A DNA stretch of 56,046 nucleotides from NCBI GenBank assembly GCA_019120335.1, contig DWVH01000068.1, positions 1-56,046 on the forward strand, written 5' to 3'. The translations under genes and the position numbers were made by a program. The notes beneath the pieces were generated by a model. It was not told the DNA's origin. It made no database searches and saw only the letters and a program-made list of their open reading frames with translations. Shown piece after piece: positions 1 to 8,250 of the stretch. Source of the DNA: Candidatus Enterococcus stercoripullorum (GTDB lineage Bacteria > Bacillota > Bacilli > Lactobacillales > Enterococcaceae). Within the stretch, counting starts at the first letter, position 1. The number at the start of each line of letters is the position of its first letter.

Positions 1-876
1 TTATTTTGTTTGTCTCTCTAGAATTTCTTTTTGCAATTTTAACCCCGTCGGACTAGTTGCTAATCCGCCTTCTGCAGTTTCTTTAAAAATAGATGGCATT
101 TGACGACCCACGCGATACATCGTGGCTACAACTTCATCTGGTGGAATTACACTTTGAATACCAGCTAAGGCCATGTCTGCTGAAATCATCGCTTGACTCG
201 CACCTAATGCATTTCTTTTCACACAAGGGACTTCGACTAAACCAGCGACTGGATCACAAATTAAGCCTAACATATTTTTTAAGGTAATCGCTAAGGCATG
301 AGCTGCTTGTTGCGCTGAGCCACCTTTTAAACAAACTAAAGCTGCGGAAGCCATCGCACTTGCAGAGCCAACTTCAGCCTGACAGCCACCTTCAGCACCA
401 GCAATCGAAGCGTTATTTGCAATCACTAATCCAAAAGCACCAGCCGTAAATAAGAAATCTAATTGTTGCTCTTCGGTTAATTGCAAGCTTTCACTAACAG
501 CCATCAATACGCCAGGAACAATCCCAGCACTACCAGCAGTAGGAGTGGCACAAATTAACCCCATCTTCGCATTGACTTCATTTACGGCAATCGCATTACG
601 TACGGCTCCTAAAATCGTCGAACCTGAGTAAATATCACCTTTTAAAATATAATCATTTAGCTTGGTCGCGTCTTTTCCTGTTAATCCGGTAACAGAGGTA
701 ACGCCATCAATTCCTTGCTGAACAGAATGCTTCATCACTTCCAAATTTTTCTTCATTAAAGCAATAATTTCTTCTCTAGAGCGTCCAGTTAATTCAATCT
801 CTGTGGCAATCATTAGTTCAGCCACACTTTTATAATTCTTACTTTGTTGAATAATATCTTCAATTGAATAAAACAT
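1..876 (-). CDS. sdaAA: L-serine dehydratase, alpha subunit
   Basis: Iron-sulfur L-serine dehydratase alpha chain, converting L-serine to pyruvate and ammonia together with the beta subunit encoded just upstream. The protein (about 291 residues) is full length for this subunit and has the family's glycine/alanine-rich central part (GTAG-like segment TAGSAGIVPG and the AGAEGGCQAE segment holding a likely cluster cysteine), plus further cysteines in ICATPTAGS and LICDPVAG. A longer reading frame begins at 894, but the ATG at 876 follows AGGAGG by a good distance and is the likely start. The ribosome binding site lies over the end of sdaAB, so the two are probably translationally coupled. The stop codon occupies the first three bases of the window. 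Confidence 0.95.
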   Translation of the reverse strand: MFYSIEDIIQQSKNYKSVAELMIATEIELTGRSREEIIALMKKNLEVMKHSVQQGIDGVTSVTGLTGKDATKLNDYILKGDIYSGSTILGAVRNAIAVNEVNAKMGLICATPTAGSAGIVPGVLMAVSESLQLTEEQQLDFLFTAGAFGLVIANNASIAGAEGGCQAEVGSASAMASAALVCLKGGSAQQAAHALAITLKNMLGLICDPVAGLVEVPCVKRNALGASQAMISADMALAGIQSVIPPDEVVATMYRVGRQMPSIFKETAEGGLATSPTGLKLQKEILERQTK

Positions 877-886
877 ACAAATCCTC

Positions 887-1552
887 CTAATCAAAATAGG
901 TTACAGAATCAATGTGAGACAATTGGCGTAGTTTTTGACAAATATCTGGATGGCGCTCATCAATTTCAATAATCATAATTGCTTTTTCACCTTTAGACTC
1001 ACGCGTAACAGTCATCGTACCTATATTCACATTCATATCAGATAATAGTTTTGTTACTTGAGCGATAATACCTGGTACATCTTGATGAACAGTAATAATC
1101 GTAGGTGTACCCATTGTTAATGAAATTTTAAAGCCATCCAACTCAGAAATTTGGATGTTTCCGCCGCCAATGGAAATACCAGTTACAGTCATTTGACGCT
1201 TGCCTTTCTTTAGTAACATTTTAACCAAATTGGGATGTTCAGCTTTTTCTTTTTTAGGTACAAATAAAACTTCTATGCCATTTTCGTGAGCAATTTTCAA
1301 TGAATCACTTAATCTTTCGTCATCAGGCTCCATCCCTAATAAACCACCAACAAGGGCAATATCAGTTCCGTGACCACGATAGGTTTTGGCAAAGGATTCA
1401 AATAAAAAAATATCGACACTATCTGGTTGTTCGCCAAAGATAGTTCTTACAATTTTTCCAATGCGTGCAGCACCTGCCGTATGAGAGCTACTTGGCCCAA
1501 CCATGACCGGTCCTATAATATCAAAAACGCTACGATACTTTAAATGTTCCAT
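887..1552 (-). CDS. sdaAB: L-serine dehydratase, beta subunit
   Basis: Beta chain of the two-subunit L-serine dehydratase, 221 residues. The first part carries the family signature GPSSSHTAGAARIG (residues about 19-32); the second part, from about residue 147, is an ACT domain (TIITVHQDVPGIIAQVTKLL...) of the type that senses amino acids. It precedes sdaAA with only 10 bases between stop and next start, so the pair forms one transcript. Start ATG at 1552 has an AAGGAG site. Two copies of an extended -10 element lie upstream. Confidence 0.95.
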   Translation of the reverse strand: MEHLKYRSVFDIIGPVMVGPSSSHTAGAARIGKIVRTIFGEQPDSVDIFLFESFAKTYRGHGTDIALVGGLLGMEPDDERLSDSLKIAHENGIEVLFVPKKEKAEHPNLVKMLLKKGKRQMTVTGISIGGGNIQISELDGFKISLTMGTPTIITVHQDVPGIIAQVTKLLSDMNVNIGTMTVTRESKGEKAIMIIEIDERHPDICQKLRQLSHIDSVTYFD

Positions 1553-1584
1553 AACGAAAATCTCCTTTATATTTCAGTTTTATT

Positions 1585-1593
1585 AGTATAACA
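1585..1593 (-). promoter_or_regulatory. extended -10 promoter of sdaAB-sdaAA
   Basis: On the reverse strand TGTTATACT fits the extended -10 pattern TGNTATAMT, about 35 bases before the sdaAB start. No good -35 hexamer is seen, which is usual for extended -10 promoters. Confidence 0.5.
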
Positions 1594-1687
1594 CAACATA
1601 ATCAAAATGTTTAATGATGTGAAAAATTTTAGTAAACCTTTGATATTTCCTAATTTTATATTGGTGAAAACACAAGGTTAGATAAGA

Positions 1688-1696
1688 AATATAACA
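1688..1696 (-). promoter_or_regulatory. second extended -10 element upstream of sdaAB
   Basis: TGTTATATT on the reverse strand lies inside a 13-base direct repeat (1587-1599 and 1690-1702, TATAACACAACAT on the plus strand), so the same promoter-like element occurs twice about 103 bases apart. It may be a tandem promoter for the serine dehydratase genes. Confidence 0.3.
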
Positions 1697-1714
1697 CAAC
1701 ATTAGATAACTAAA

Positions 1715-2365
1715 TCAGTGAATATGAATCTTGAAGTTTTTGAAATACTGAATTGTTGCTTTTTTGACTCGTAAATAAGCATATAAACTAGCAATCAAAC
1801 TACCACAAGTATTAACAAATAAATCGCCCATGGTATCAAGTAATGCTTTACGTCCAATTAAAGGTTGCCCATGAAGTAGGTAACGTTGTAAATTCAGTCC
1901 TAGAAATTGATCACATAGAAATTCCCAAAATTCCCATAAAACCCCACACATCTGTGCAAACGCAAAACCAAATATCATAAAAAACCAAATAGAAGGGTAT
2001 TGACTTCTTGACTTTTCTAGGAAATAGGTAAGAATGCCATATCCAAGAAAGGTTAATACAATCGGGCTACTGAAATGCAATAATTTATCATAATATTTAA
2101 AGTAAGAGATTAAATGTAAGCAAGTTCCTAAAAAGACCGAGATCAAGATGAATAACCAATACATAAAAATCAATTCATTCGGAAAAGAGATTTTAAACCA
2201 TTTTTTAAATAGGAAAGGGGCATAAATCAGTATAATCCCTAATAAGCCCTCAATAATAAAAATGACCCCTGATTTCATACTCACTTTTTGAAAAACTAAT
2301 TCATACACATTAAAAGATACGATAATGAATGCGATGAATGTATATGCTTTTAGAATCTTTCTCAT
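1715..2365 (-). CDS. DUF2238/YjdF-like integral membrane protein
   Basis: A 216-residue polytopic membrane protein with about six hydrophobic helices. The central helix contains KLLHFSSP and the later part has WEFWEFLCDQ followed by DTMGDL; a conserved H..., E...E and D-x-x-x-D pattern in this order resembles the DUF2238 (YjdF) family of unknown function. Start ATG 2365 has a GGAGGT site and an extended -10 at 2389-2397. It stands alone between the serine dehydratase pair and the divergent sucrose regulator. No substrate can be inferred. The family link rests on motif spacing and is moderate. Confidence 0.6.
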   Translation of the reverse strand: MRKILKAYTFIAFIIVSFNVYELVFQKVSMKSGVIFIIEGLLGIILIYAPFLFKKWFKISFPNELIFMYWLFILISVFLGTCLHLISYFKYYDKLLHFSSPIVLTFLGYGILTYFLEKSRSQYPSIWFFMIFGFAFAQMCGVLWEFWEFLCDQFLGLNLQRYLLHGQPLIGRKALLDTMGDLFVNTCGSLIASLYAYLRVKKATIQYFKNFKIHIH

Positions 2366-2388
2366 GCTATTTACCTCCGTTCACACAA

Positions 2389-2397
2389 ATTATAGCA
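2389..2397 (-). promoter_or_regulatory. extended -10 promoter of the DUF2238-like gene
   Basis: Reverse strand TGCTATAAT, a full extended -10 element, 24 bases before the start codon. It faces away from the scrR promoter 40 bases further on. Confidence 0.55.
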
Positions 2398-2414
2398 CAA
2401 CTGAGGAATAATGA

Positions 2415-2443
2415 TTTAATCTAAAGAAAATATTTGCTATAAT
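2415..2443 (+). promoter_or_regulatory. promoter of the sucrose regulator gene
   Basis: TTTAAT, a 17-base spacer and TATAAT at 2438-2443 preceded by TG (extended -10 TGCTATAAT). The -35 is poor, so the extended -10 probably carries recognition. Confidence 0.55.
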
Positions 2444-2476
2444 ATGTAGATGTAATGATAATAGGTGAGGGATCTT

Positions 2477-3463
2477 ATGGTAACAATTAATCAAATCGCT
2501 CAAGAAGCAAAAGTATCAAAAAGTACAGTTTCAAGATATCTTAATGAGGGATATGTGAGTAAAGAAACCGCAGAAAAAATTGAAAAAGTGATACAAAAAT
2601 ACAATTATACACCTAACGAATTTGCCCGGAATTTAAAGGCACAAAGAAGTAATTTCACTGGTGTCATTATTCCTCGTTTAGATTCACCTTCTGTAGTACG
2701 CATGCTTTCTGGATTAGAAAAGAGCGAACGAGAATGTGGACGACAAATCATGATGGTTAATTCAGAACTAAGCATCGAACGTGAAATTGAAAGTTTATAT
2801 AATCTACAACAAAACAAAATCGCTGCAATCGTATTAATGGCCGTGGCTATCACAGATGAACACGTGAAAGCAATTAATAAAATTAAAACACCAGTACTTG
2901 TGCTAGGACAAAAGGATCGTCGTTTAATTACTTTAACACAAGATAATTACTTTGCAGGTCGACAAATGGCACTAGGTTTAAATAAATATGGACATAAAAA
3001 AATTGCTTATGTCGGTGTTGGTTCGCACGATATTGAAGTAGGGGTTCGACGTAAACAAGGGGTTATAGATGGTCTAAAAGAAAACGGGATATCCACTGTG
3101 AAAGAGTATGAAACGACATTTATGGTGAATGATGCCTACAAGCTAGGTCTTGAAATGTTGCAAAAAAATGATGAAACCTTATATATTTGTGCTACAGATA
3201 ATATTGCTATCGGTCTTATTAAAGCGGCGAACCAATTAGGTATAGCTATTGGGAAACAAATTTCTTTTGCTGGCTTCGGTGGTCATGATACAGGGGAATA
3301 TGTTTATCCAACTTTGACAACGGTGGACTTACATCATGAGAAATTAGGAATATTAGCTTCAAAATACGTAGATATCATGCTGAAAAAACAACCAATTCCA
3401 GAAACAACAACCATTGCTACAGAAATGATTCATCGTGGTAGCGTTGGATATTATCATGAATAG
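2477..3463 (+). CDS. scrR: LacI-family repressor of the sucrose operon
   Basis: LacI/GalR-type transcriptional regulator, 328 residues: an N-terminal helix-turn-helix (INQIAQEAKVSKSTVSRYLN, residues about 4-23) followed by a periplasmic-binding-protein-like sensor domain to the end. A GTG at 2465 is in frame, but the ATG at 2477 follows AGGTGAGG by six to seven bases and begins exactly at the HTH, so it is preferred. It lies directly before, and co-directional with, the sucrose PTS gene and hydrolase, and the dyads in front of the PTS gene are its likely operators. The inducer is probably a sugar phosphate such as sucrose-6-phosphate or fructose, which is inference from context. Confidence 0.85.
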   Translation: MVTINQIAQEAKVSKSTVSRYLNEGYVSKETAEKIEKVIQKYNYTPNEFARNLKAQRSNFTGVIIPRLDSPSVVRMLSGLEKSERECGRQIMMVNSELSIEREIESLYNLQQNKIAAIVLMAVAITDEHVKAINKIKTPVLVLGQKDRRLITLTQDNYFAGRQMALGLNKYGHKKIAYVGVGSHDIEVGVRRKQGVIDGLKENGISTVKEYETTFMVNDAYKLGLEMLQKNDETLYICATDNIAIGLIKAANQLGIAIGKQISFAGFGGHDTGEYVYPTLTTVDLHHEKLGILASKYVDIMLKKQPIPETTTIATEMIHRGSVGYYHE

Positions 3464-3507
3464 TCAAAAAAGAAGAAAGTAAAGCATGTCGCTTTCTTCT
3501 TTTTTGA
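3464..3507 (+). terminator. intrinsic terminator after scrR
   Basis: A 16-base perfect stem (3464-3479 with 3492-3507, TCAAAAAAGAAGAAAG and its complement) with a 12-base loop directly after the stop codon, ending in a T run. It separates scrR from the scr promoter. Confidence 0.85.
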
Positions 3508-3537
3508 ATTTTTTTAGAAAAAAATTCAAAAAAATGA

Positions 3538-3566
3538 TTGACAACGATTTCAATCATGTGTATACT
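3538..3566 (+). promoter_or_regulatory. promoter of the sucrose PTS-hydrolase operon
   Basis: Consensus TTGACA (3538-3543), 17-base spacer and TATACT (3561-3566). The cre site and first operator overlap or follow the start point, so both can block initiation. Confidence 0.85.
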
Positions 3567-3579
3567 GAAAACGTAAACA
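3566..3579 (+). promoter_or_regulatory. cre site (CcpA binding)
   Basis: TGAAAACGTAAACA differs from the cre consensus TGWAANCGNTNWCA at one position. It begins at the last base of the -10 element and covers the start point, as expected for carbon catabolite repression by CcpA. Confidence 0.75.
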
Positions 3580-3580
3580 A

Positions 3581-3593
3581 GGGACCGGTTCCA
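3581..3593 (+). promoter_or_regulatory. putative ScrR operator 1
   Basis: Dyad around ACCGGT (GGGACCGGTTCCA), just downstream of the predicted start point. Its right arm read on the other strand (TGTGGAACC) resembles the left arm of operator 2, supporting a shared LacI-type protein with central CG contact. Confidence 0.65.
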
Positions 3594-3634
3594 CAGAAGT
3601 TGATGTTTGGCTCTCATTTTATTTTTTTGATTAA

Positions 3635-3652
3635 TGTGGGAACGGTACCGTA
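3635..3652 (+). promoter_or_regulatory. putative ScrR operator 2
   Basis: TGTGGGAACGGTACCGTA contains the perfect 10-base palindrome ACGGTACCGT (3642-3651). It lies between operator 1 and the ribosome binding site of the PTS gene; centre-to-centre distance is about 60 bases. Confidence 0.6.
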
Positions 3653-3669
3653 GAGAAAGGAAGAAAAAA

Positions 3670-5064
3670 ATGGAAAATCGTGAAATTGCCCAAGCGGTTA
3701 TTGATGCTGTCGGAGGAAAGGAAAATATCAGAAGTGTTGCTCACTGTGCGACTCGTCTACGTTTAATGGTTAACGACCAAGATAAAATCGACGGTAAGAC
3801 AGTTGAAAACATTGAAAAAGTTAAAGGTGCTTTCTTTAACTCAGGGCAATATCAAATAATTTTTGGGACAGGTACAGTAAACAAAATTTATGATGAAGTG
3901 GTTGCATTAGGTGTTAGCGAATCATCAAAAAGTGAAATGAAAGCGGAAGCAGCCAAATCTGGTAATGTTTTCCAACGTATGATTCGTACCTTTGGTGATG
4001 TCTTTGTTCCTATTATTCCAGTCTTAGTTGCTACCGGGTTATTCATGGGGTTACGTGGATTATTGACACAACCACAGATTCTAAGTATTTTTGGCATGAC
4101 ACCAAAGTCAATTGATCCGAACTTCTTGCTTTATACTCAAGTGTTAACTGATACAGCTTTTGCCTTCTTACCAGCTTTAGTTGCTTGGTCAACATTTAGA
4201 GTATTCGGGGGTAGCCCAGTTATCGGTATTGTATTAGGTTTGATGTTAGTTAACCCAGCTTTACCAAATGCTTATGAAGTTGCTTCTGGTGCTGCAAAAC
4301 CGATTATGTTAATGGGATTCATTCCTATTGTTGGTTATCAAGGTACTGTATTACCTGCCTTCTTTGCTGCATTACTTGGGGCGAAGTTAGAACAACGTCT
4401 ACGTAAAGTGATTCCTGATACTTTTGACTTGTTATTAACACCATTCTTAACACTATTAGTGATGAGTTTACTTGGATTGTTAGCCATTGGACCAGTTTTC
4501 CACTCACTTGAAACAGTTGTCTTAAACGCTACTGAATTCGTATTAAACTTACCACTTGGTTTAGCAGGTATTATTATCGGTTTCTTAAACCAATTAATCG
4601 TTGTAACTGGTGTTCACCACATCTTTAACTTCCTTGAAGTGCAATTACTAGCTAATACTGGTAAAAATGCCTTCAACGCAATTATCACATGTGCGATTGC
4701 TGCTCAAGGTGCTGCTTGTTTAGCTGTTGGTGTAAAAACAAAATCTGCTAAATTAAAAGCATTATGTTTCCCATCAGCATTATCAGCTTTCTTAGGAATT
4801 ACAGAACCAGCTATTTTTGGGGTAAACTTAAGATATGTTAAACCTTTTGTTATGGGCTTAATCGGTGGTGCTGCAGGTGGTTTTGTTGCCAACATTTTAG
4901 GTTTAGCAGGTACAGGTATGTCAATCACTGTAATTCCTGGTACATTACTATACTTGAATGGTCAATTATTCCAATACTTATTGGCTAACTTAGTGGCAGT
5001 AGGTGTTGCCTTTGCATTAACTTATACAATCGGTTATAGTGATAAAATGCAAGAGAACGCCTAA
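3670..5064 (+). CDS. scrA: sucrose-type PTS transporter, EIIBC component
   Basis: Sugar phosphotransferase permease of 464 residues taking up a sugar (from context sucrose) with phosphorylation. Domains: EIIB at residues about 1-85 with the phosphorylated cysteine in SVAHCATRLRL (Cys26), then EIIC with about ten membrane segments, containing GITEPAIFG near the C-terminus. There is no C-terminal EIIA domain, so phosphate must come from an EIIA elsewhere, often the glucose-type one. The in-frame ATG at 3634 lies inside operator 2; the ATG at 3670 follows AAAGGAAG and starts at the EIIB sequence, so it is taken. Followed after 24 bases by the hydrolase gene. Trehalose or beta-glucoside specificity is less likely given the GH32 partner. 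Confidence 0.88.
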   Translation: MENREIAQAVIDAVGGKENIRSVAHCATRLRLMVNDQDKIDGKTVENIEKVKGAFFNSGQYQIIFGTGTVNKIYDEVVALGVSESSKSEMKAEAAKSGNVFQRMIRTFGDVFVPIIPVLVATGLFMGLRGLLTQPQILSIFGMTPKSIDPNFLLYTQVLTDTAFAFLPALVAWSTFRVFGGSPVIGIVLGLMLVNPALPNAYEVASGAAKPIMLMGFIPIVGYQGTVLPAFFAALLGAKLEQRLRKVIPDTFDLLLTPFLTLLVMSLLGLLAIGPVFHSLETVVLNATEFVLNLPLGLAGIIIGFLNQLIVVTGVHHIFNFLEVQLLANTGKNAFNAIITCAIAAQGAACLAVGVKTKSAKLKALCFPSALSAFLGITEPAIFGVNLRYVKPFVMGLIGGAAGGFVANILGLAGTGMSITVIPGTLLYLNGQLFQYLLANLVAVGVAFALTYTIGYSDKMQENA

Positions 5065-5088
5065 TAGAAATTAGAAGGGAAATATCAG

Positions 5089-6468
5089 ATGTTAGATGGA
5101 AATGTAAAAAATTCAAAATATCCCATTGGTTATCATATTACACCTTTAGCTGGTCTATTAAATGATCCAAATGGTTTAGTAAAATTTGAAGGTATCTATC
5201 ATGTGTTTTATCAATTAAATCCAACAGATACGATTCATAAAAACAAACACTGGGGGCACATCTACTCTGAAGACCTTATAACTTGGCATCGGGCGCCTAT
5301 CGCTTTGGCCCCCGATGCTTGGTACGATAAAGATGGGGTATATTCAGGTAGTGCAATTATTATCGAAAATCAACTACATCTTTATTACACAGGAAATGTC
5401 ATTGATGAAGCTGGTGAAAAACACAGCTATCAGTGTTTAGCAATTTCAAAAGATGGTTTTACTTTTGAAAAACAGGGGCCAATTTTTGAACATCCAAAAG
5501 GTTTTACGCGCCATGTACGTGATCCAAAAGTTTGGTATGATGAAAAAGATCAATGTTATTATCTTGTTATTGGTGCCCAAAGAGAAGATTTAACAGGGAC
5601 AACATTAATCTATCGTTCAGTTGATGCCAAACAATGGGAAAACTTAGGTGATTTAGTTACAAATCCAGACATTCTTTCTCAAATTGGATATATGTGGGAG
5701 TGTCCAGATTTAGTATTTATTGATAATCAGGCTGTTTTTCTCTATTCACCTCAAGGAATTGAAGCACGAGGTAATCAATTTCATAATATTTATCAAACCG
5801 TATATGCATTGGGAGAGTTTGATGAAGGGCATTTGTTGTTAGATGACGATATGCAAGAAGTTGACTTTGGCTTTGAATATTATGCCCCTCAAAGCTTTTA
5901 TGATGGAGATAGAATTTTATCATATGGCTGGATGGGAATCACTCAACCGGAATTTGAAGCGAGCATGCCAACAATTGAAGAAGGTTGGATTCACTGTTTG
6001 ACAATTCCAAGAGAGTTAACACTAGACGGAAATAAATTATGCCAAAATCCTGCAAATGAAATCTATCAATTAAGAAATCAAGAAATTCAGCTATTGAATG
6101 GTACGCAAGAAATACAGTCATCTATGATTGAGCTTATCTGCGAAAAAGAAGTTCAAGAAGATTTTAATATTACGATTGATGATGTTTTCACCTTAGCATA
6201 TCAAGCTGACACCCATGAAATAACTTTGATACGAAAAAACTGGTATACAAATGAGAATGAATACCGTAAAGTTACCCTTGATGAACCTTTACAAAATTTT
6301 GACTGGTTTATCGATGGTTCGGTAAGTGAACTATTTGTAAACTCGGGTAGATATGTGGCAAGTGCACGTCTTTTTAATTCAACTTATGCTCACTCAAAGA
6401 AAATCGAAATGACATCCGCGCAATCATTTGTTAAAGGTTATCAATTAAATGCAATGAATGTTCATTAA
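5089..6468 (+). CDS. scrB: sucrose-6-phosphate hydrolase (GH32)
   Basis: Intracellular glycoside hydrolase family 32 enzyme of 459 residues cleaving sucrose-6-phosphate made by the upstream PTS into glucose-6-phosphate and fructose. Visible family motifs: NDPNG with the nucleophile aspartate (Asp26), RDP around residue 145, and WECPD near residue 204 containing the acid/base glutamate; a C-terminal beta-sandwich follows from about residue 320. No signal peptide, in keeping with a cytoplasmic enzyme. RBS is GAAGGGA. Second gene of the operon and followed by a terminator. No fructokinase gene is in the cluster. Confidence 0.93.
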   Translation: MLDGNVKNSKYPIGYHITPLAGLLNDPNGLVKFEGIYHVFYQLNPTDTIHKNKHWGHIYSEDLITWHRAPIALAPDAWYDKDGVYSGSAIIIENQLHLYYTGNVIDEAGEKHSYQCLAISKDGFTFEKQGPIFEHPKGFTRHVRDPKVWYDEKDQCYYLVIGAQREDLTGTTLIYRSVDAKQWENLGDLVTNPDILSQIGYMWECPDLVFIDNQAVFLYSPQGIEARGNQFHNIYQTVYALGEFDEGHLLLDDDMQEVDFGFEYYAPQSFYDGDRILSYGWMGITQPEFEASMPTIEEGWIHCLTIPRELTLDGNKLCQNPANEIYQLRNQEIQLLNGTQEIQSSMIELICEKEVQEDFNITIDDVFTLAYQADTHEITLIRKNWYTNENEYRKVTLDEPLQNFDWFIDGSVSELFVNSGRYVASARLFNSTYAHSKKIEMTSAQSFVKGYQLNAMNVH

Positions 6469-6472
6469 TCTG

Positions 6473-6511
6473 AAATGGTTTTAGTCTTGTACTAGAACCA
6501 TTTTATTTTTA
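6473..6511 (+). terminator. intrinsic terminator after the sucrose operon
   Basis: Stem AAATGGTTTTAGT pairing with ACTAGAACCATTT (one G-U pair), loop CTTGT, then a T-rich tract. Confidence 0.8.
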
Positions 6512-6535
6512 TAATTAGGAACGAGGAGGGATAAA

Positions 6536-7051
6536 ATGCAACTAAGATTAGCACAATTAGAGGATCTATCAGACATTTTACCCATTTATGAATCAGCTAT
6601 CCAATTACTGGCCAAACAAAGTTCTACTCAATGGCAAGATGGTTACGGACCAACAAAAGAAAATATTCAGGTTAATATTTTGAATCAGGAACTATATTTA
6701 TTAATCAATGATAGCCAAATTGTGGCGCTGGGAACATTACAAGCTGGTGTTGATCCGGTGTATTCTGCCATTATTGGTCAATGGAAGGGGACAAATAACT
6801 ATTTATCGATTCATCGTATCTCTGTTAATCCATTGGTTCGACAAAAAGGCTACGCGAAAAAGTTGCTTCAAGCATTGATTTTACAAGGAAGAAAATTTGG
6901 GTATCATGATTTTCGGATTGATACACATCGACTCAATAAAGGTATGCAAAAAGCTATTTTAGATACTGGATTTCAATTTTGCGGTGAGATTTACTTTCCA
7001 ATCCCTGATGGACACCGTTACGCTTATCAGTTATATGACAAGGTTGATTAA
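6536..7051 (+). CDS. GNAT-family N-acetyltransferase
   Basis: Single-domain acetyltransferase of 171 residues. The acetyl-CoA binding region (motif A) is seen as SIHRISVNPLVRQKGYAKKLL at about residues 95-116, with R/QxxGxA/G in RQKGYA. Start follows GAGGAGGG. Substrate unknown; this subgroup (IHRIAV-type) acts on small molecules or protein N-termini in related species. It lies after the terminator of the sucrose operon and is probably unrelated to it. Confidence 0.8.
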   Translation: MQLRLAQLEDLSDILPIYESAIQLLAKQSSTQWQDGYGPTKENIQVNILNQELYLLINDSQIVALGTLQAGVDPVYSAIIGQWKGTNNYLSIHRISVNPLVRQKGYAKKLLQALILQGRKFGYHDFRIDTHRLNKGMQKAILDTGFQFCGEIYFPIPDGHRYAYQLYDKVD

Positions 7052-7094
7052 TACTTGAAATATTGTTAATATAAGAAGGTAAGGACGGTGCAAT

Positions 7095-7277
7095 ATGAAG
7101 AAAAGACTAAAAAAGAAAAAAGCATACAAAAATTATATTCGTTCTATTTTTAAGGGGTATGAAGAAATGCTTGAGAATCCTGAAATTAACGAACTACGCT
7201 TTGAATACTTAAAAGAAGAAACAATTCTATCAAGAGATGACAAACAACAAATTCGCTTTAGAACTAAAGATAAGTGA
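7095..7277 (+). CDS. small basic protein, 60 residues, unknown
   Basis: Short open frame with a plausible ribosome binding site (GAAGGTAAGGA, 44 bases after the acetyltransferase). The protein starts with a lysine-rich stretch (MKKRLKKKKAYKNYIR) and continues as acidic/mixed helices without cysteine, so it is probably a small soluble protein, perhaps nucleic-acid or membrane-surface binding. It is directly followed by a strong terminator, which supports that it is the last gene of a real transcript with the acetyltransferase. No family recognised. Confidence 0.55.
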   Translation: MKKRLKKKKAYKNYIRSIFKGYEEMLENPEINELRFEYLKEETILSRDDKQQIRFRTKDK

Positions 7278-7278
7278 G

Positions 7279-7326
7279 AAAGAACAATTTAGGCTTGATT
7301 CATCAGGTCTAGATTGTTCTTTTTTT
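7279..7326 (+). terminator. intrinsic terminator
   Basis: An 18-base stem beginning AGAACAAT and closing ATTGTTCT with three G-U pairs, followed by a T run, directly after the 60-residue gene. Confidence 0.8.
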
Positions 7327-7358
7327 CAAGCGACTTCATGTAAATTTAATAAAAAGTA

Positions 7359-7367
7359 TGTTAGAAT
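7359..7367 (+). promoter_or_regulatory. extended -10 promoter of the 7396-9202 gene pair
   Basis: TGTTAGAAT 29 bases before the start codon; no convincing -35 element. Confidence 0.4.
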
Positions 7368-7395
7368 AAATATAAAATGTTAGGAGGGATTTTCT

Positions 7396-8250
7396 ATGCC
7401 TATATCTCAAGAGCAACAGCCAAGTTTTGGTGAGGTAAAAGCTAGTGCCTCAAAAAATATTGGACAATTATTACAAGATTTGCAGTCTTTTGAACATGCA
7501 ATCGAAACTGAAAATGTGGCTGAGATTTATCGCATTTATCAAGGGAAACTGCATAAAGAACTTAAAGAAACCTCAAACCAAAATCATGAAATTGACAACT
7601 TGTTAGCCAGAAAATTACATGATGCTTTATTAGCTAGATTTGAATATCTACAGTTTGTCAAAAAATTAAGTCCAACACTTTTACAATATCGAATTGGACA
7701 ATATTATCATCAGCGTCCAACGATTATGGTTGATGTCAGTGTGCCTAAAATCTATATTGAGCCAACAGTTTTAAATGAATGGCGTAACTTTAATGAAACG
7801 GATCAATCTCAACTAAAAGAAATCGAACAAAAAATCAATCAATTAGATGTGCAAAATCTAACGTTACAGTCTGAAGTAGAAGAATTAGAGAAAAAATTAT
7901 CGCCAATTAATAAGCAGATTCAACAAATGTCTCAACAAAAAACGATTTTTAACCGTGTGAAAAACGAGGAAGAGTATTTACAATTGTTGAATACCAAAAA
8001 ACAATTAGAAGCGGATATGCAAAAGCTAAATGCACAAAAATATGATGATACAACGCTAAATAGAAGAAAAGAGGCTTATCAGCAAGATTATTTCAATATC
8101 CAGCTACATCGGGCATTAATTACAAAAGAATTACGCTTAGTTCAAAAATACGCGACCTCTTTAGACCATTTAGAAGCTGAATTAATGCAATTTATTACTG
8201 ATTATTTATTACCAAGAGAGGAGGTTCAAACAAATGACAAAGGATTCTAA
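7396..8250 (+). CDS. unknown protein with long coiled coil (gene 1 of pair)
   Basis: A 284-residue soluble protein with no recognised domain. Residues about 135-220 are a long heptad-rich coiled coil (many E, K, Q, L; e.g. EIEQKINQLDVQNLTLQ and VEELEKKLSPINKQIQQ), flanked by helical N- and C-terminal parts; the middle has a short beta-like stretch (TIMVDVSVPKIYIEP). No signal peptide, membrane segment or cysteine. Ribosome binding site TAGGAGGG. Its last 17 bases overlap the next gene, so the two products are probably made together and may form a complex. The arrangement recalls structural or SMC-accessory pairs, but this is only a guess. Confidence 0.75.
   Translation: MPISQEQQPSFGEVKASASKNIGQLLQDLQSFEHAIETENVAEIYRIYQGKLHKELKETSNQNHEIDNLLARKLHDALLARFEYLQFVKKLSPTLLQYRIGQYYHQRPTIMVDVSVPKIYIEPTVLNEWRNFNETDQSQLKEIEQKINQLDVQNLTLQSEVEELEKKLSPINKQIQQMSQQKTIFNRVKNEEEYLQLLNTKKQLEADMQKLNAQKYDDTTLNRRKEAYQQDYFNIQLHRALITKELRLVQKYATSLDHLEAELMQFITDYLLPREEVQTNDKGF

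Noticed and set aside
3506-3528. AT-only hairpin after the scrR terminator
   Set aside because: GAATTTTTTT/AAAAAAATTC could pair, but it has almost no GC and adds nothing to the strong terminator just before it.
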